A stretch of DNA of 64,000 nucleotides, taken from assembly GCF_027063845.1 (NCBI RefSeq), contig NZ_JAMOQU010000098.1, positions 1-64,000 on the forward strand. The letters are read 5' to 3'. Positions 26,726 to 35,616 of the stretch are shown here, one piece after another. A program made the translations under genes and the position numbers. This DNA is from Thermococcus sp. (GTDB lineage: Archaea > Methanobacteriota_B > Thermococci > Thermococcales > Thermococcaceae). The stretch's first letter is position 1. Every line of letters begins with the position of its first letter. A model generated the notes under the pieces. It ran no database searches. It saw only the letters and a program-made list of their open reading frames with translations, and was not told the origin of the DNA.

Positions 26726-27136
26726 ATGTACGGTCATCCCGTTGAGCCCGCGCTTACCGGGCTTGGAACCCTTGCCCTCTTCGGATTTCTCTTCGCGCTC
26801 TTCGTCGCCGGACTAATCCTGGCCTTCAGCGCGAAGCTCGTCGGCATAAAGGACGCGTCCATAGTGGGTGCAATGGTGGCCATCGTCGGCGGTGGAATCC
26901 TCGGCGCGATAGTGGGCGGAATAGTTGCGCTGGTCTTTTCAATCGCGGGCCCGATGGGAATAGCGCTCGGCTGGCTCGCCTTCGTGGTGACGTACGTCTG
27001 GGTCATCAAGGTGGTGTTCCACACCGACTGGCTCAGGGCGTTCCTGGCGTGGCTGATAGCGATAGTGGTTGAGCTCATCATGGCCGGACTCCTTAGCGTT
27101 GCTGGGGTTGCATCACCGGGGATGCTCCACCCCTGA
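26726..27136 (+). CDS. Small polytopic membrane protein, unknown function
   Basis: The 136-residue protein is almost wholly hydrophobic, with four predicted transmembrane helices. The second and third are Gly-rich (VAIVGGGILGAIVGGIVAL), suggesting tight helix packing. ATG 26726 follows GAGGTGGTAGC. It is divergent from the DUF63 gene and 39 bases from the next gene. I do not recognise a family. Confidence 0.65.
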   Translation: MYGHPVEPALTGLGTLALFGFLFALFVAGLILAFSAKLVGIKDASIVGAMVAIVGGGILGAIVGGIVALVFSIAGPMGIALGWLAFVVTYVWVIKVVFHTDWLRAFLAWLIAIVVELIMAGLLSVAGVASPGMLHP

Positions 27137-27175
27137 GTGGAAAAAGATAAATAGAACCTCCGCGAAGGATGAACG

Positions 27176-27814
27176 ATGCCGGGCTTTTTCCAGCCAGTTG
27201 AAGAAATCAGCGGGATAAAACCCTTTGAAGGATTCCCGGTTGAATTCAGCCGGGGCTCGCTGTCAGCCCTCGTTTCGACGGACGAGTTAGCGGGTTCTAT
27301 ACTCGTTCACACCTTCCTCAGCGAGGCGCTCAAAGCTGGAAAGGCCTACCACGTCGGGCCCAAGAGGGCATTTTCTCCCTCAATCCTGAGGGCCCTTGAA
27401 GTCGAGCCGTCCACCCTATTATCGGCCAGCGTTTACAGCGCCGATGAACTCCTTCAGGCCCTTGATTACGTTGAAGACGGCTCAACGGTCCTCGTTTCCC
27501 AGTTTTCTGCACTAAGGGGCGTCTCCGGGGAAACCATTCTTGAGCTGAGGAGAAAAGCTGATGAGGGCTCGCTTACACTTGTCCTCCACCACGAAACCCT
27601 GACCTTCAACGAGCTCGACCTTCCAGGAGAGTTCGCCCGGCTCTTCCTCCTGCCGGAGCTCTTTGATTCCCTCCTCGTCCTGAGAACCAGCTCCTACCGC
27701 GGGCACTACAAGCTGAACACCACCGTTCTCAAGACCCCGCCCGAGCAGATAGCGAGCCTTGGAGACCACTCAATTCCCGTTGACTCGCTCGTCAAGGTTA
27801 TCACCGGTAGATGA
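27176..27814 (+). CDS. Uncharacterised protein, possible RecA-fold without P-loop
   Basis: The 212-residue protein has alternating strands and helices. The order (a strand with SALVSTDELAGSILVHTFL, then KAYHVGP, DGSTVLVSQFSAL, GSLTLVLHHETL) resembles the core of RadB/KaiC-like RecA-fold proteins, but no Walker A GxxxxGK[ST] is present, so ATP binding is doubtful. This fold assignment is a guess. AGATAAATAG at about 27145 may be its TATA box. It converges on ecfT with a 14-base overlap. Confidence 0.6.
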   Translation: MPGFFQPVEEISGIKPFEGFPVEFSRGSLSALVSTDELAGSILVHTFLSEALKAGKAYHVGPKRAFSPSILRALEVEPSTLLSASVYSADELLQALDYVEDGSTVLVSQFSALRGVSGETILELRRKADEGSLTLVLHHETLTFNELDLPGEFARLFLLPELFDSLLVLRTSSYRGHYKLNTTVLKTPPEQIASLGDHSIPVDSLVKVITGR

Positions 27815-28562
27815 CGACATGCCCGAAGCCGAGGACAAAGCGAAGGTAGAAGAGGGAGGCGAAGCAGGTCAGCAGGATTCCAAGGGCCAGGTAGTCCCTT
27901 CTCTTCATTGAGATGTCCCGGTAGAAGGTTCTCCTCCTGCTCGCCCCAAAGGCCCTGCTCTCAAGGGCTATGCTGAGCTCATGGGCAGTTTTGAGCGAGG
28001 CCACGATGAGGGGAATCAGGATTGGAACAGTCTTCCGGATTCTCTCCAAAAGGTTTCCCCTGTCAAGCTCAAGCCCCCTGCTCCTCTGGGCGTCCATTAT
28101 CGTGCTCGCAATGCCGTAGAGCGTCGGAATGTAGCGGAGCGCTATCGTCAAAGTCAGTCCGAGCTCATAGGGGAGGCCGAGCCTGACGAAGCCGAGTATC
28201 AGCTCCCTCTGTCTCGTCGTCATCAGGAGCTGGAAGGTTATCAGTCCAAAGCCGAGCAGGCGGAGCGAAAACGAGACGCCAAGCAGAAGGCCGATGAGCC
28301 TCGGCTTGTAGACGAGTGGCCAGATTAGGACAGTTAGGAGGACGATGAAGAGGAGTGGCTTTAGGAGCCTCAACTGTTCCCCTATTCCAAGCTTTCCAAG
28401 CACTCTGCCCGAGAGCAGGATGAACAGGAACAGAGGGATGAGAGCCTTCGGGTCGTTGAAAAGCATCAGCGAGGTTATCCCGATGAGCATCCCGATTATC
28501 TTGACGCGGGGGTCGAGCGAGTGCAGGAGCGAGTCCCTTTCGACGTAGAACTGGTAAATCAC
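27801..28562 (-). CDS. ecfT: ECF transporter transmembrane subunit EcfT
   Basis: The 253-residue protein has about five transmembrane helices and the two EcfT coupling motifs of the A-R-x family, visible as AQRSRGLE (about residue 160) and ESRAFGASRRRTFY (about 215). It couples ATP hydrolysis by EcfA to movement of a substrate-binding S component. It overlaps ecfA by four bases. The S component encoded next door is BioY, so biotin is the likely cargo. Confidence 0.9.
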   Translation of the reverse strand: MIYQFYVERDSLLHSLDPRVKIIGMLIGITSLMLFNDPKALIPLFLFILLSGRVLGKLGIGEQLRLLKPLLFIVLLTVLIWPLVYKPRLIGLLLGVSFSLRLLGFGLITFQLLMTTRQRELILGFVRLGLPYELGLTLTIALRYIPTLYGIASTIMDAQRSRGLELDRGNLLERIRKTVPILIPLIVASLKTAHELSIALESRAFGASRRRTFYRDISMKRRDYLALGILLTCFASLFYLRFVLGFGHVVIYR

Positions 28563-29338
28563 TGCTTAACCCTCCCCGCAAGCTCCTCAACGCTTCTCAC
28601 GAAGCCGGCGCCAAGTTTTTCCGCAAGGACGAGCAGTTCGGGCCTCTCAAGCCCGTAGCTCTCAAGGTCGAGGCTGAAGAACTCCTCAACCGGGCCGTCG
28701 AAGGCCTTCTTCCCGTCTTCAAGGAGAACCACGCGCTCGGCTAACTCAAGCACCAAATCCATATCGTGGGTTATGAGCAGAATCCCGTGGCCATCCTCGC
28801 GGAGCGATTTAATCGTCTCAACAACGCTTCTCTCAGCCTTCCAGTCAAGTCCCGTCGTCGGCTCGTCAAGGATTAGGTACTTCGGCCTCATCGCCAGAAC
28901 GCAGGCTATAGCCAACCTCTGCTTCTCCCCACCGCTCAGGGAGTAGGGCGTTCTCTCCTCAAATCCCCCAAGGCCGACCGCCCCGAGAGCCCAGCGAACC
29001 CGCTCCTCGACTTCCGACTCGTCCAGCCCGAGGTTCTTCGGCCCAAAGGCGACCTCCTTGAAGACCGTCTCCTCAAAGAACATGTGCTCGGGGTTCTGAA
29101 AGACGTAGCCGACCTTTCTGCTCAGCTCCGCTACCGTGTGTTCCCTCGTGTCCATCCCGTCAACGAGAACCCTTCCCCGGGTTGGCTTGAGGAGCCCGTT
29201 TAGGTGCTTGGCCAGCGTCGTCTTCCCGCTCCCGTTTGGGCCGACTAGGGCGAGGATTTCTTCCCCAAAGACAAGGTCTATTCCCCTGAGGACTTCTCGC
29301 CCGTCGTAGGCGAAGTGAAGGCTCTCTACCCGTATCAT
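28559..29338 (-). CDS. ecfA: ECF transporter ATPase EcfA
   Basis: This is an ABC ATPase of 259 residues: Walker A GPNGSGKTTLAKH (about residue 32), Q loop FQNPEHMFF (the ECF-type Q-helix FQNPExQ/MFF), signature LSGGEKQRLAIA, Walker B YLILDEPTTGLD and switch ITHDMDLV. Only one ATPase gene is present, so it must act as a homodimer. ATG 29338 follows AGGTGTGGG. It is divergent from bioY, whose promoter shares the 53-base spacer. Confidence 0.92.
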   Translation of the reverse strand: MIRVESLHFAYDGREVLRGIDLVFGEEILALVGPNGSGKTTLAKHLNGLLKPTRGRVLVDGMDTREHTVAELSRKVGYVFQNPEHMFFEETVFKEVAFGPKNLGLDESEVEERVRWALGAVGLGGFEERTPYSLSGGEKQRLAIACVLAMRPKYLILDEPTTGLDWKAERSVVETIKSLREDGHGILLITHDMDLVLELAERVVLLEDGKKAFDGPVEEFFSLDLESYGLERPELLVLAEKLGAGFVRSVEELAGRVKQ

Positions 29339-29362
29339 CCCACACCTACGGGAGCGCTAAGG

Positions 29363-29371
29363 CTTTTAAAG
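29363..29371 (+). promoter_or_regulatory. TATA box of bioY in the divergent spacer
   Basis: CTTTTAAAG lies 21 bases before the bioY ATG, leaving little or no 5' leader and no ribosome-binding site, so bioY may be translated from a leaderless mRNA. The element is palindromic and may also serve ecfA on the other strand. Confidence 0.45.
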
Positions 29372-29391
29372 ATAAGCCCCATCCCGTCAAC

Positions 29392-29910
29392 ATGAACGCG
29401 AGAGAAGTCGCTCTGGCAGGACTGTTCGTGGCCTTAACGGCGGTAAGCGCCCAGGTTCAAATCCCCCTTGGGCCCGTTCCCTTCACGCTCCAGGTCTTCG
29501 GGGTCATACTCTCGGGCCTCTTACTCGGTTCGAGGCTCGGCTTCATAAGCCAGGCCCTCTACATCCTGGCCGGCGCCATCGGGCTCCCTGTCTTCGCGGG
29601 CTTTACCGGCGGTTTCGCGCACCTCTACGGACCAACCGGCGGTTACCTGCTCGCCTTCCCCATCGCTTCCCTCCTGGCTGGACTCTTCGCCGAGCGCTCA
29701 GAGAGGGTGGAGGCGTGGCTCCTCGGGTCAATCCTCGGAATCGGCGTGATTTACCTCCTTGGCTGGCTCAGGCTGGGCCTCTACCTAAACGGTGACTTTG
29801 GAAAGGCCCTCACCGTTGGAGTGCTTCCATTCGTTCCCTTCGACATAGCGAAGGCGGTCCTGGCCGTTGGGGTTGCAAAGGCCGTTAAAAGGGCTCTCCC
29901 CTGGCTTTGA
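29392..29910 (+). CDS. bioY: Biotin transporter substrate-binding component BioY
   Basis: The 172-residue membrane protein has six helices and the BioY signatures VQIPLGPVPFTLQVFGV, LLLGSRLGFISQALYI and the glycine-rich GGFAHLYGPTGGYLLAFP. It binds biotin with high affinity and works with EcfT/EcfA encoded divergently. No biotin protein ligase/repressor or biotin synthesis gene is visible here, consistent with biotin uptake. Its 3' end overlaps the converging MobA-like gene by 26 bases. Confidence 0.94.
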   Translation: MNAREVALAGLFVALTAVSAQVQIPLGPVPFTLQVFGVILSGLLLGSRLGFISQALYILAGAIGLPVFAGFTGGFAHLYGPTGGYLLAFPIASLLAGLFAERSERVEAWLLGSILGIGVIYLLGWLRLGLYLNGDFGKALTVGVLPFVPFDIAKAVLAVGVAKAVKRALPWL

Positions 29911-30493
29911 GCTCTTCAATCGTTTTCTCCGCGAAGGCCACGTCGAGGGAGTTCCTGACGCGGAAGAAGCTGAGGGTAACTTTGGGGTTCCTCTTCGCCA
30001 GCTCTTCTATCGAGACCGGCTCGTAGTCAAGGAACTCGGTAACCCTTGAAAAGCTCCCGTAACCCTCCGCGAGGGCCGATTCTATCGCATCCCTCAGCGC
30101 GTCCGGCTCGTAGACCGCGTGAAATACCTCGGCGCTCCCGTCGTTCCAGACGGGGATTAGCGCCTCAGGCTCGCTCTCGTAGAAGAGACCGACGAGATAG
30201 TTCACGAGGAAGGGCATTATCAGTGGCATGTTGCCCTCGACCAGGAAGAATGGTTCGTCGGGGAGGGCTTTAAGGAGCGCCTCCATCTTGCTCCTTGCCG
30301 TTATGGGGACGGGGTTTGAAACGTGGAGCGAGTAAGTCTTCAGCTTGTCCTTTCTAACGATTGTAAGCGTTTTGTTTATTCTTTTGGCGGTTAAGAGCCT
30401 CCTCTCCGTGAGCCTGACGACGGGCTCTCCGTTCACGGGCAGGGTGTAGTTTTCCCACCTCTTCTCCGGAAACGCCAGTATAACGCCGAGCAT
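29885..30493 (-). CDS. MobA-like nucleotidyltransferase-fold protein
   Basis: The 202-residue protein resembles MobA-type molybdenum cofactor guanylyltransferases: N-terminal strand GVILAFPEKRWENY, a central FFLVEGNMPLIMP in place of the canonical V-[A/G]-x-DMP, and a late IPVWNDGSAEVFHAVYEP, equivalent to the typical [W/R]-x-DG..PLHA segment. The GGxSxRMG loop of active MobA is degenerate, so activity is uncertain. ATG 30493 has little room for a ribosome-binding site. Confidence 0.6.
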   Translation of the reverse strand: MLGVILAFPEKRWENYTLPVNGEPVVRLTERRLLTAKRINKTLTIVRKDKLKTYSLHVSNPVPITARSKMEALLKALPDEPFFLVEGNMPLIMPFLVNYLVGLFYESEPEALIPVWNDGSAEVFHAVYEPDALRDAIESALAEGYGSFSRVTEFLDYEPVSIEELAKRNPKVTLSFFRVRNSLDVAFAEKTIEELKARGEPF

Positions 30494-30532
30494 GGTGCGA
30501 ACTAAAGGGCCCGCTTTAAAAATCTCCCGCCC

Positions 30533-30548
30533 CGAAAGTTTTATATAC
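30533..30548 (+). promoter_or_regulatory. Strong BRE/TATA promoter of the DUF1931 gene
   Basis: CGAAAGTTTTATATA is close to the consensus for highly expressed Thermococcales genes. It lies about 50 bases before the ATG, with GGAGGTGATGAGA as ribosome-binding region. Confidence 0.75.
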
Positions 30549-30594
30549 CCTGGGTTACTAAAAAATCACGGCAAGAACACGGAGGTGATGAGAA

Positions 30595-31056
30595 ATGGCC
30601 GAGATGATAATACCCTATCCACAGCTCCAGAAGATTCTGGAGAGGACTTGCGAGCTCGCGGTCATCAAGCCGAGAGCGGAGGAGATGATGGACATCGTTG
30701 AGAAGAAACTGGCCGACCTCTTCGAGGTCGCCTACGAGAACGCCAAGGCCGAGCGCTCCAGCACGATAAAGATGCGTCACATACCGATTACCAAGGGCTT
30801 CAAGAACAGCCTGAACCTCTTTAGAGCGGTCATCGAGGACGAGAAGGTCCAGATTGAGCCCATCAGAAAGTACGTCCTCAAGAAGATACCGGGCGACATT
30901 CCGCTCGAGGAGGACGTCGTCAACGAGCTCCCGATTATCGCGGGAACCCTCTTCGTGCTCGTTGGAAGGGTCATCAAAGCTCTCCACCCCGAGATTAAGA
31001 ACGTCTACCCCGAGCACATCGAGGAGGCCAAGAAGGTTCTGGATTATACGCTCTGA
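30595..31056 (+). CDS. DUF1931 histone-fold family protein
   Basis: The 153-residue, highly charged helical protein fits the DUF1931 family, which contains two tandem histone-like folds in one chain (first half [14 protein letters not shown] to [10 protein letters not shown]; second half [21 protein letters not shown] to [13 protein letters not shown]). DNA binding is possible but not established by what is seen here. Its strong promoter suggests high expression. Confidence 0.82.
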   Translation: MAEMIIPYPQLQKILERTCELAVIKPRAEEMMDIVEKKLADLFEVAYENAKAERSSTIKMRHIPITKGFKNSLNLFRAVIEDEKVQIEPIRKYVLKKIPGDIPLEEDVVNELPIIAGTLFVLVGRVIKALHPEIKNVYPEHIEEAKKVLDYTL

Positions 31057-31145
31057 TGCCTCTATTCTACTTTAAAGTTACTTTTCTTTACGCTTCCAAG
31101 AGGAAACACTTATAAGCGCTGGGCCGTATTCTGAGCGGTGGTTGG

Positions 31146-31482
31146 GTGAAGAGGGGCATCGTTGCGGTCATCGTTTCACTCCTCCTGCTCCTTCCGCTCG
31201 TTGCGGGTGCAACTCTGAACTGTCCCTCCAAAGCCCCGGCCGATAAGGTAGTCTGCAGGTTAGAGGGCAACGGGACGGGAAAGCTCTACCTAAAGGGCGT
31301 TGATGGTATTCCTCGCGCTCAAATACCGCCCCGATTTCGCGTTCATGGCCTTCCTCCTCATCCTCCTCTTTGTGGTGTACATTATCCAGAAAAAGTGCTT
31401 CAAGCGCTTCACGGCGGAAAAAGAACGCCTGATTGCGGAGATTGAGAAGAGGGTTGCAAAAATCGAGGGGGCAGGAAGATGA
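31146..31482 (+). pseudogene. Decayed secreted/membrane protein gene with internal deletion
   Basis: GTG 31146 after GGTGG opens a signal peptide and about 50 residues with the pattern of the downstream paralogue (LNCPSKAPADKVVCRLEG), reaching LKGVDGI. The reading then changes frame near 31300 and goes straight to a transmembrane helix and basic coiled tail that end in the ATGA start of the next gene. The middle of the protein is missing. This looks like a paralogue of the 31479 gene shortened by deletion plus frameshift. The promoter ACACTTATAAG (about 31108-31118) remains and probably drives the operon. Confidence 0.65.
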
Positions 31483-32624
31483 AGAAGCTCGCCGTCCTGC
31501 TCATTGTCCTGGCCCTGGTTATACCCCACGTTTCGGCCATCGAGCTGACCTGCCAGAAAACCCTTCCACCTGAACCGAGCCGGATGTACTGCAACCTGAC
31601 TGGACAGGGGAACATAAGTGTGAGGGTTGTCGCCTTCGACGGCGTGCCCGTTAGAGACTACAACAACTACGGCTACTGGAGGAGGGTTGATGGTAGGAGT
31701 ATGGATTTAACCAAACTAACCAAAACCGTGCTCCTAAAGCAGAACTCAACTGCCGTGATGGAAGTTAATATTTGGAACGTTATGGTCGATGCAGTCCACG
31801 GGATAGGCCTCGATGGCTCGGACACTTGGATTTTCAACGGAAAACGAAACTACATCACCTTTGAAATCGTCCATGCGAACGGGACAGTTGAGAGGAAGAC
31901 TATCGAGGTCTTCATAGGGGGAGGACCCTACGTTCCGGTTAAGCTCGATGAGAAAACTAAGGGACTCTTTGCGTTTTTCTTTCTGACCCTTGTAGCGGGT
32001 TTCATAACGTGGCTCAGAAGGCGTTCCAGAGAGACAGCGAACGAAAGGAAAAAGCTTCCCAAGTACAAGCCATCAAGATGGAATTACATCTCAGTACTAT
32101 TCACAGCATTCTGGCTGGCGTTATTGGTGGCTCCCTGGGTGCTCTATTATCTGGGAACACCCACGAACTACTACGGCGATTTAAGACTCTATCTATCGGC
32201 CATACCAATCGCCGTGTTCACGTTCTGGTTTCTGGTGGACTGGAGCGAGCTGAAACTCAGGGACACACTTTATCTCTTAAAAAATCCGCCCGTGACTGGC
32301 ATGGAGTGGATACCGTTTTCAGCGTTTGTCATTGACATTGACAGATTTTACCTATGGTGGGCTATGGGCTTGATGGCGTTCTACCTGAACCGCCACGAAA
32401 AACTCAACAGATTAATGCGCCTTGCCGGCCTTGCATCGCCCCTCTGGGCACTCTACCTCGCTGAGACGTTCGGCGGAGACGCGGTTTTCTGGTACTCACT
32501 CATTGCCCTGGCCGTCCTTCACGTCGTGCTGATTAACTTCGTCGTCATAAACGCTCCAGAAAAGACAGAGAGAAGCCCAGAGGTCGAAGAGATTCTCAGA
32601 AAGCTGGAGGGTGTGGCAAGATGA
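31479..32624 (+). CDS. Secreted-domain/polytopic membrane protein, family A
   Basis: The 381-residue protein has a signal peptide (VIPHVSA, about residue 20), an extracellular beta-rich domain of about 130 residues with a Cys pair (TCQK...MYCN) and several N-x-S/T sequons, a transmembrane helix near 165, and four to five more helices to residue 355. PPVTGMEWIPF lies between helices. The cytosolic tail is SPEVEEILRKLEG. It is paralogous to the protein at 34396. The function is not known to me. ATGA overlaps on both sides place it in one operon. Confidence 0.75.
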   Translation: MKKLAVLLIVLALVIPHVSAIELTCQKTLPPEPSRMYCNLTGQGNISVRVVAFDGVPVRDYNNYGYWRRVDGRSMDLTKLTKTVLLKQNSTAVMEVNIWNVMVDAVHGIGLDGSDTWIFNGKRNYITFEIVHANGTVERKTIEVFIGGGPYVPVKLDEKTKGLFAFFFLTLVAGFITWLRRRSRETANERKKLPKYKPSRWNYISVLFTAFWLALLVAPWVLYYLGTPTNYYGDLRLYLSAIPIAVFTFWFLVDWSELKLRDTLYLLKNPPVTGMEWIPFSAFVIDIDRFYLWWAMGLMAFYLNRHEKLNRLMRLAGLASPLWALYLAETFGGDAVFWYSLIALAVLHVVLINFVVINAPEKTERSPEVEEILRKLEGVAR

Positions 32625-33712
32625 GGGCAAAAGCAGGTGTGTTAATAGGACTTATGCTCGCGTTCTCGCTGTTTGCCCATGGAGCTTTTGCAGTCACCGT
32701 TTCGTGCGATGATACCGCGAAATATAACGCTGGTAGTGGTTTTTGGACTGTGGAATGTAGCGTCAACGGTTCTGAGCCCCGTTTATACTACAAAACCGTT
32801 GTTGGATTGAGGGGCTCCTCGATGCTTGCCCCTGTGGGAGGACATAAAATAAGGGTGGCAATCTATCAGGAGGAAATAACAAATTTCTCCACTGATGTTC
32901 TCTTCGATGGTGCCCTTGCGGGAATTAAGGTCCCCGTGACAGTAACCCTTTACAAGTTGAACACAAGCTCGGGAGACTTCCAGGAAATTGGGGAGAAGCA
33001 CGTAGTAGTCAGACTTGGAATGTCCCTTTGGGGATACTTGTACTCGTTCATATGGGGCCTTTTAGGATTGTTTCTTCTGTTCCTGGCGGGCTATGCCGAG
33101 TGGGACAGCAGAAAGGGCCTCGTGGGTGAACTAATGTTTATATACCTTGTTTTCAGAGGAATCCACGTGCCTTCCCTCTCAGCTCTTCTGATGATGCCCT
33201 TCACGACGTTTTCGATGATGTCGAACGGGAGAAGCGAGATGTCTGCCCTCGTTCTTTCTGGGATCTCGGCGCTTTTGCTGTTTGAGAGTGCGTACGCCCT
33301 TGGAGTCGCGAAGTCAGGGTACCCGAAGATATCCTTTTACACCGGCCTCGGCTGGCTTGCGGGCCTTCCGCTCGCGTTCAGCTTCCGTTGGAGCGACTAC
33401 GTTTACCCGTTTATGCTTCCCATTCTCTTGGCCGTCCCCCTTATGATAATCCTCTGGAAATATGCCGAACTGCCGTATTCAAAGTGTCACAAAGCCCTCT
33501 CACTCTTCAAAACTTACTCCGTACCCCTGAGTGCTGGCGTTGCGCTCGTTCTCGCGCTCCAGTACACGACCAAGGAAACGATTTCACTGTTCGCGGTGTT
33601 CCTCGTTTCCCTGGTTATCTATGTATTCACCTCAAGGCTCGCCTTCGAGAAGTTGGAGTGGGCAAAGAGAAAGTTCGACGAGGACATTGGAAGAATCGGA
33701 AAGAGGTGTTAG
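32621..33712 (+). CDS. Secreted-domain/polytopic membrane protein, related type
   Basis: The 363-residue protein has a signal peptide (HGAFA, about residue 24), an extracellular domain of about 110 residues with two Cys (SCDD, VECS) and several transmembrane helices from residue 135 to 335, ending in a basic cytosolic tail. The plan is the same as that of its neighbours but the PPVTG-x-EWIP motif is absent. It starts in an ATGA overlap with the preceding gene. Function unknown. Confidence 0.72.
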   Translation: MRAKAGVLIGLMLAFSLFAHGAFAVTVSCDDTAKYNAGSGFWTVECSVNGSEPRLYYKTVVGLRGSSMLAPVGGHKIRVAIYQEEITNFSTDVLFDGALAGIKVPVTVTLYKLNTSSGDFQEIGEKHVVVRLGMSLWGYLYSFIWGLLGLFLLFLAGYAEWDSRKGLVGELMFIYLVFRGIHVPSLSALLMMPFTTFSMMSNGRSEMSALVLSGISALLLFESAYALGVAKSGYPKISFYTGLGWLAGLPLAFSFRWSDYVYPFMLPILLAVPLMIILWKYAELPYSKCHKALSLFKTYSVPLSAGVALVLALQYTTKETISLFAVFLVSLVIYVFTSRLAFEKLEWAKRKFDEDIGRIGKRC

Positions 33713-33715
33713 AGC

Positions 33716-34399
33716 ATGGGCACTCCTGAAATTATTAAAACTTTAGAACACGTTGCAGTTGCATTTTTCACAGGACTTCTTAAGACAACAATCGAAAACC
33801 TGACGTGGATAATTGCAATCATCTTCTTTTTGATTGCAAGCTGGACCCTCGAAACGTCGAGGCTTGTGATGGGTAAAGCGCCGAAGCCAAAGAATAACAG
33901 AGAGAATAACAAAGGGACGATGGGAACGCTCGATTTGGTACTGGTAATGTTATTCCTGCCGGGTCTCATATCTTCCTTAATCGGATATCCTCTTTTGTGG
34001 GTTGCTGGCTCCAGTGTCATTGATAGGTACACTCCAGCAATTCTCACGTTCTCGGTTATTACTGTCCTGATAATTTTTGAGCTGGCGGAGGCAAAAGATG
34101 GGAAGTACGTCTCAACTGGACTGGAGTGGATTCTACTCTCGGCCATGGGATACCCTGACGAACTGAAATACCTTATTCTGGGGTTTCCCCTCGTTGTGCT
34201 CTTAGGACGATTTGACCGACCGAGAAATGCCCTGAGAAAAGTTTCGCCTGTTGTATCAGCTCTATGGTTGGGCCTCGGCTTCGTGATGGGGGTGTTCCCG
34301 CCAATGGCCATTCTCTGGCTCGGGTCGGCATGTTTGCTCCTGTGTGCAACGGTTGCTGGCAGGGACTTCTTAGGAAGGGATAAGGGGTGGGAGGCATGA
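33716..34399 (+). CDS. Polytopic membrane protein without secreted domain
   Basis: The 227-residue protein has about five transmembrane helices and no signal peptide or extracellular domain; a long amphipathic N-terminus precedes the first helix. ATG 33716 with GAGGTG lies three bases after the previous stop, and the end overlaps the next start (ATGA). It probably forms a complex with the flanking membrane proteins. Function unknown. Confidence 0.68.
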   Translation: MGTPEIIKTLEHVAVAFFTGLLKTTIENLTWIIAIIFFLIASWTLETSRLVMGKAPKPKNNRENNKGTMGTLDLVLVMLFLPGLISSLIGYPLLWVAGSSVIDRYTPAILTFSVITVLIIFELAEAKDGKYVSTGLEWILLSAMGYPDELKYLILGFPLVVLLGRFDRPRNALRKVSPVVSALWLGLGFVMGVFPPMAILWLGSACLLLCATVAGRDFLGRDKGWEA

Positions 34400-35616
34400 A
34401 GAAAGGAAACTGGTGGAAGCTTGTCGTAACGCTAATCGTCATAATGGTAGCAGTCCCATCTGCTAAACCTGTGTTTGGAGCGGATATTGTGTGCTCTCAA
34501 ATGATAAACGCAACCTACCCCGTCTTAGAATGCGCAATCCCGGGAAGTCCAATAGAGAATGTTAAGGTTAAATTAAAGTCCTTCAACGGTGTTCCAGTTC
34601 ACGTCAAACTCTCAGGAACAAAACTTGTAAATGGCCAGGAAGTTCAAGTTAACCCCGAAAAAGAATTCGTAGAAGTGCCCTTTAGTATCTCGCTGGGTTT
34701 AAACTCCCCCATAGAGCAGTTCATGGACTATCTCTATCTTAATTCAAGCAATAAGTGGATTCTCTACAACAAGGTTAGCACGCTGACCTTTGAGCTCAGC
34801 TATCCGAACGGAACGGCCAAAGAAACACAGGTTGGAGTTTATATTTCCGGGAAGGTGCCCTCTCCCCTCAGCGACAGGGAAACAAGAGATTTTTTCTCTC
34901 ATTTAGCTTTTCCATACATTCTGCTGTTGCTCATAGTTCTTGCATATCAGGTCTACAGGTTTATTCGATGGAATCCCCTTGAAAGCGGGGAGCGTGAGGA
35001 AAAGGAAGACGAGGAAATACCGAAGCTTAGGAATTTGAGAAAGTCCTTTGCGTTTTCTGGTCTTATAGGGATTGGTTTCGGACTTTCCCTGCTCCCATGG
35101 GTACTGTACCTTTTTGCAACCCCACCAAAGATGGTGAGCGATGTCGTTCTTTACATCCCAATCACGGCTATGCTTGGTCTTGTCATTGAATGGGAGGCAT
35201 TTACAAGCGTAGTCGAGAATAGTGGCAAGGATTATCTGCTCAGGACTCCACCTGTTACGGGAATTGAATGGATACCTCTTGTGCTCCTTTCATTTAGGGG
35301 CTGGGTTGTCCTCGCTGGATTTTTTGGGTATCTCGCCACCTTTGCACTCAGCATGAACAGAAAGCTCAGCAGGCAACTCATTAAGATAGCCGTAATAATA
35401 TCCCCGATTGCTGCCCTGCTGATTATCGTCTGCTTTACAGGGGATTTCACGTTCATCGCTGGAATTCTCCTGCTCTCTTACCTCTATCCATACCTGATTA
35501 AGTCGAAAGCAGAAACTGCTCCCAGTTTAGAAGAGGTTCAGCCCGTCTTCAGAAGTCCTGAAGTCCAAGAAATACTTGAGACCTTTGATAAGGTGCTGAG
35601 GGAAAGAGAAGATTAA
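34396..35616 (+). CDS. Secreted-domain/polytopic membrane protein, family A paralogue
   Basis: The protein of about 406 residues shares its layout with the 31479 product: signal peptide (FGA, about residue 28), extracellular domain with Cys pair (VCSQ...LECA), first inner helix near 175, a charged cytosolic loop (EREEKEDEE), four to five helices, the motif PPVTGIEWIPL and a cytosolic end SPEVQEILETFDK. ATG 34396 with GGGGTGGG is preferred to GTG 34387. Its stop overlaps the converging peptidase gene. Function unknown; duplication within the operon is clear. Confidence 0.75.
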   Translation: MKKGNWWKLVVTLIVIMVAVPSAKPVFGADIVCSQMINATYPVLECAIPGSPIENVKVKLKSFNGVPVHVKLSGTKLVNGQEVQVNPEKEFVEVPFSISLGLNSPIEQFMDYLYLNSSNKWILYNKVSTLTFELSYPNGTAKETQVGVYISGKVPSPLSDRETRDFFSHLAFPYILLLLIVLAYQVYRFIRWNPLESGEREEKEDEEIPKLRNLRKSFAFSGLIGIGFGLSLLPWVLYLFATPPKMVSDVVLYIPITAMLGLVIEWEAFTSVVENSGKDYLLRTPPVTGIEWIPLVLLSFRGWVVLAGFFGYLATFALSMNRKLSRQLIKIAVIISPIAALLIIVCFTGDFTFIAGILLLSYLYPYLIKSKAETAPSLEEVQPVFRSPEVQEILETFDKVLRERED

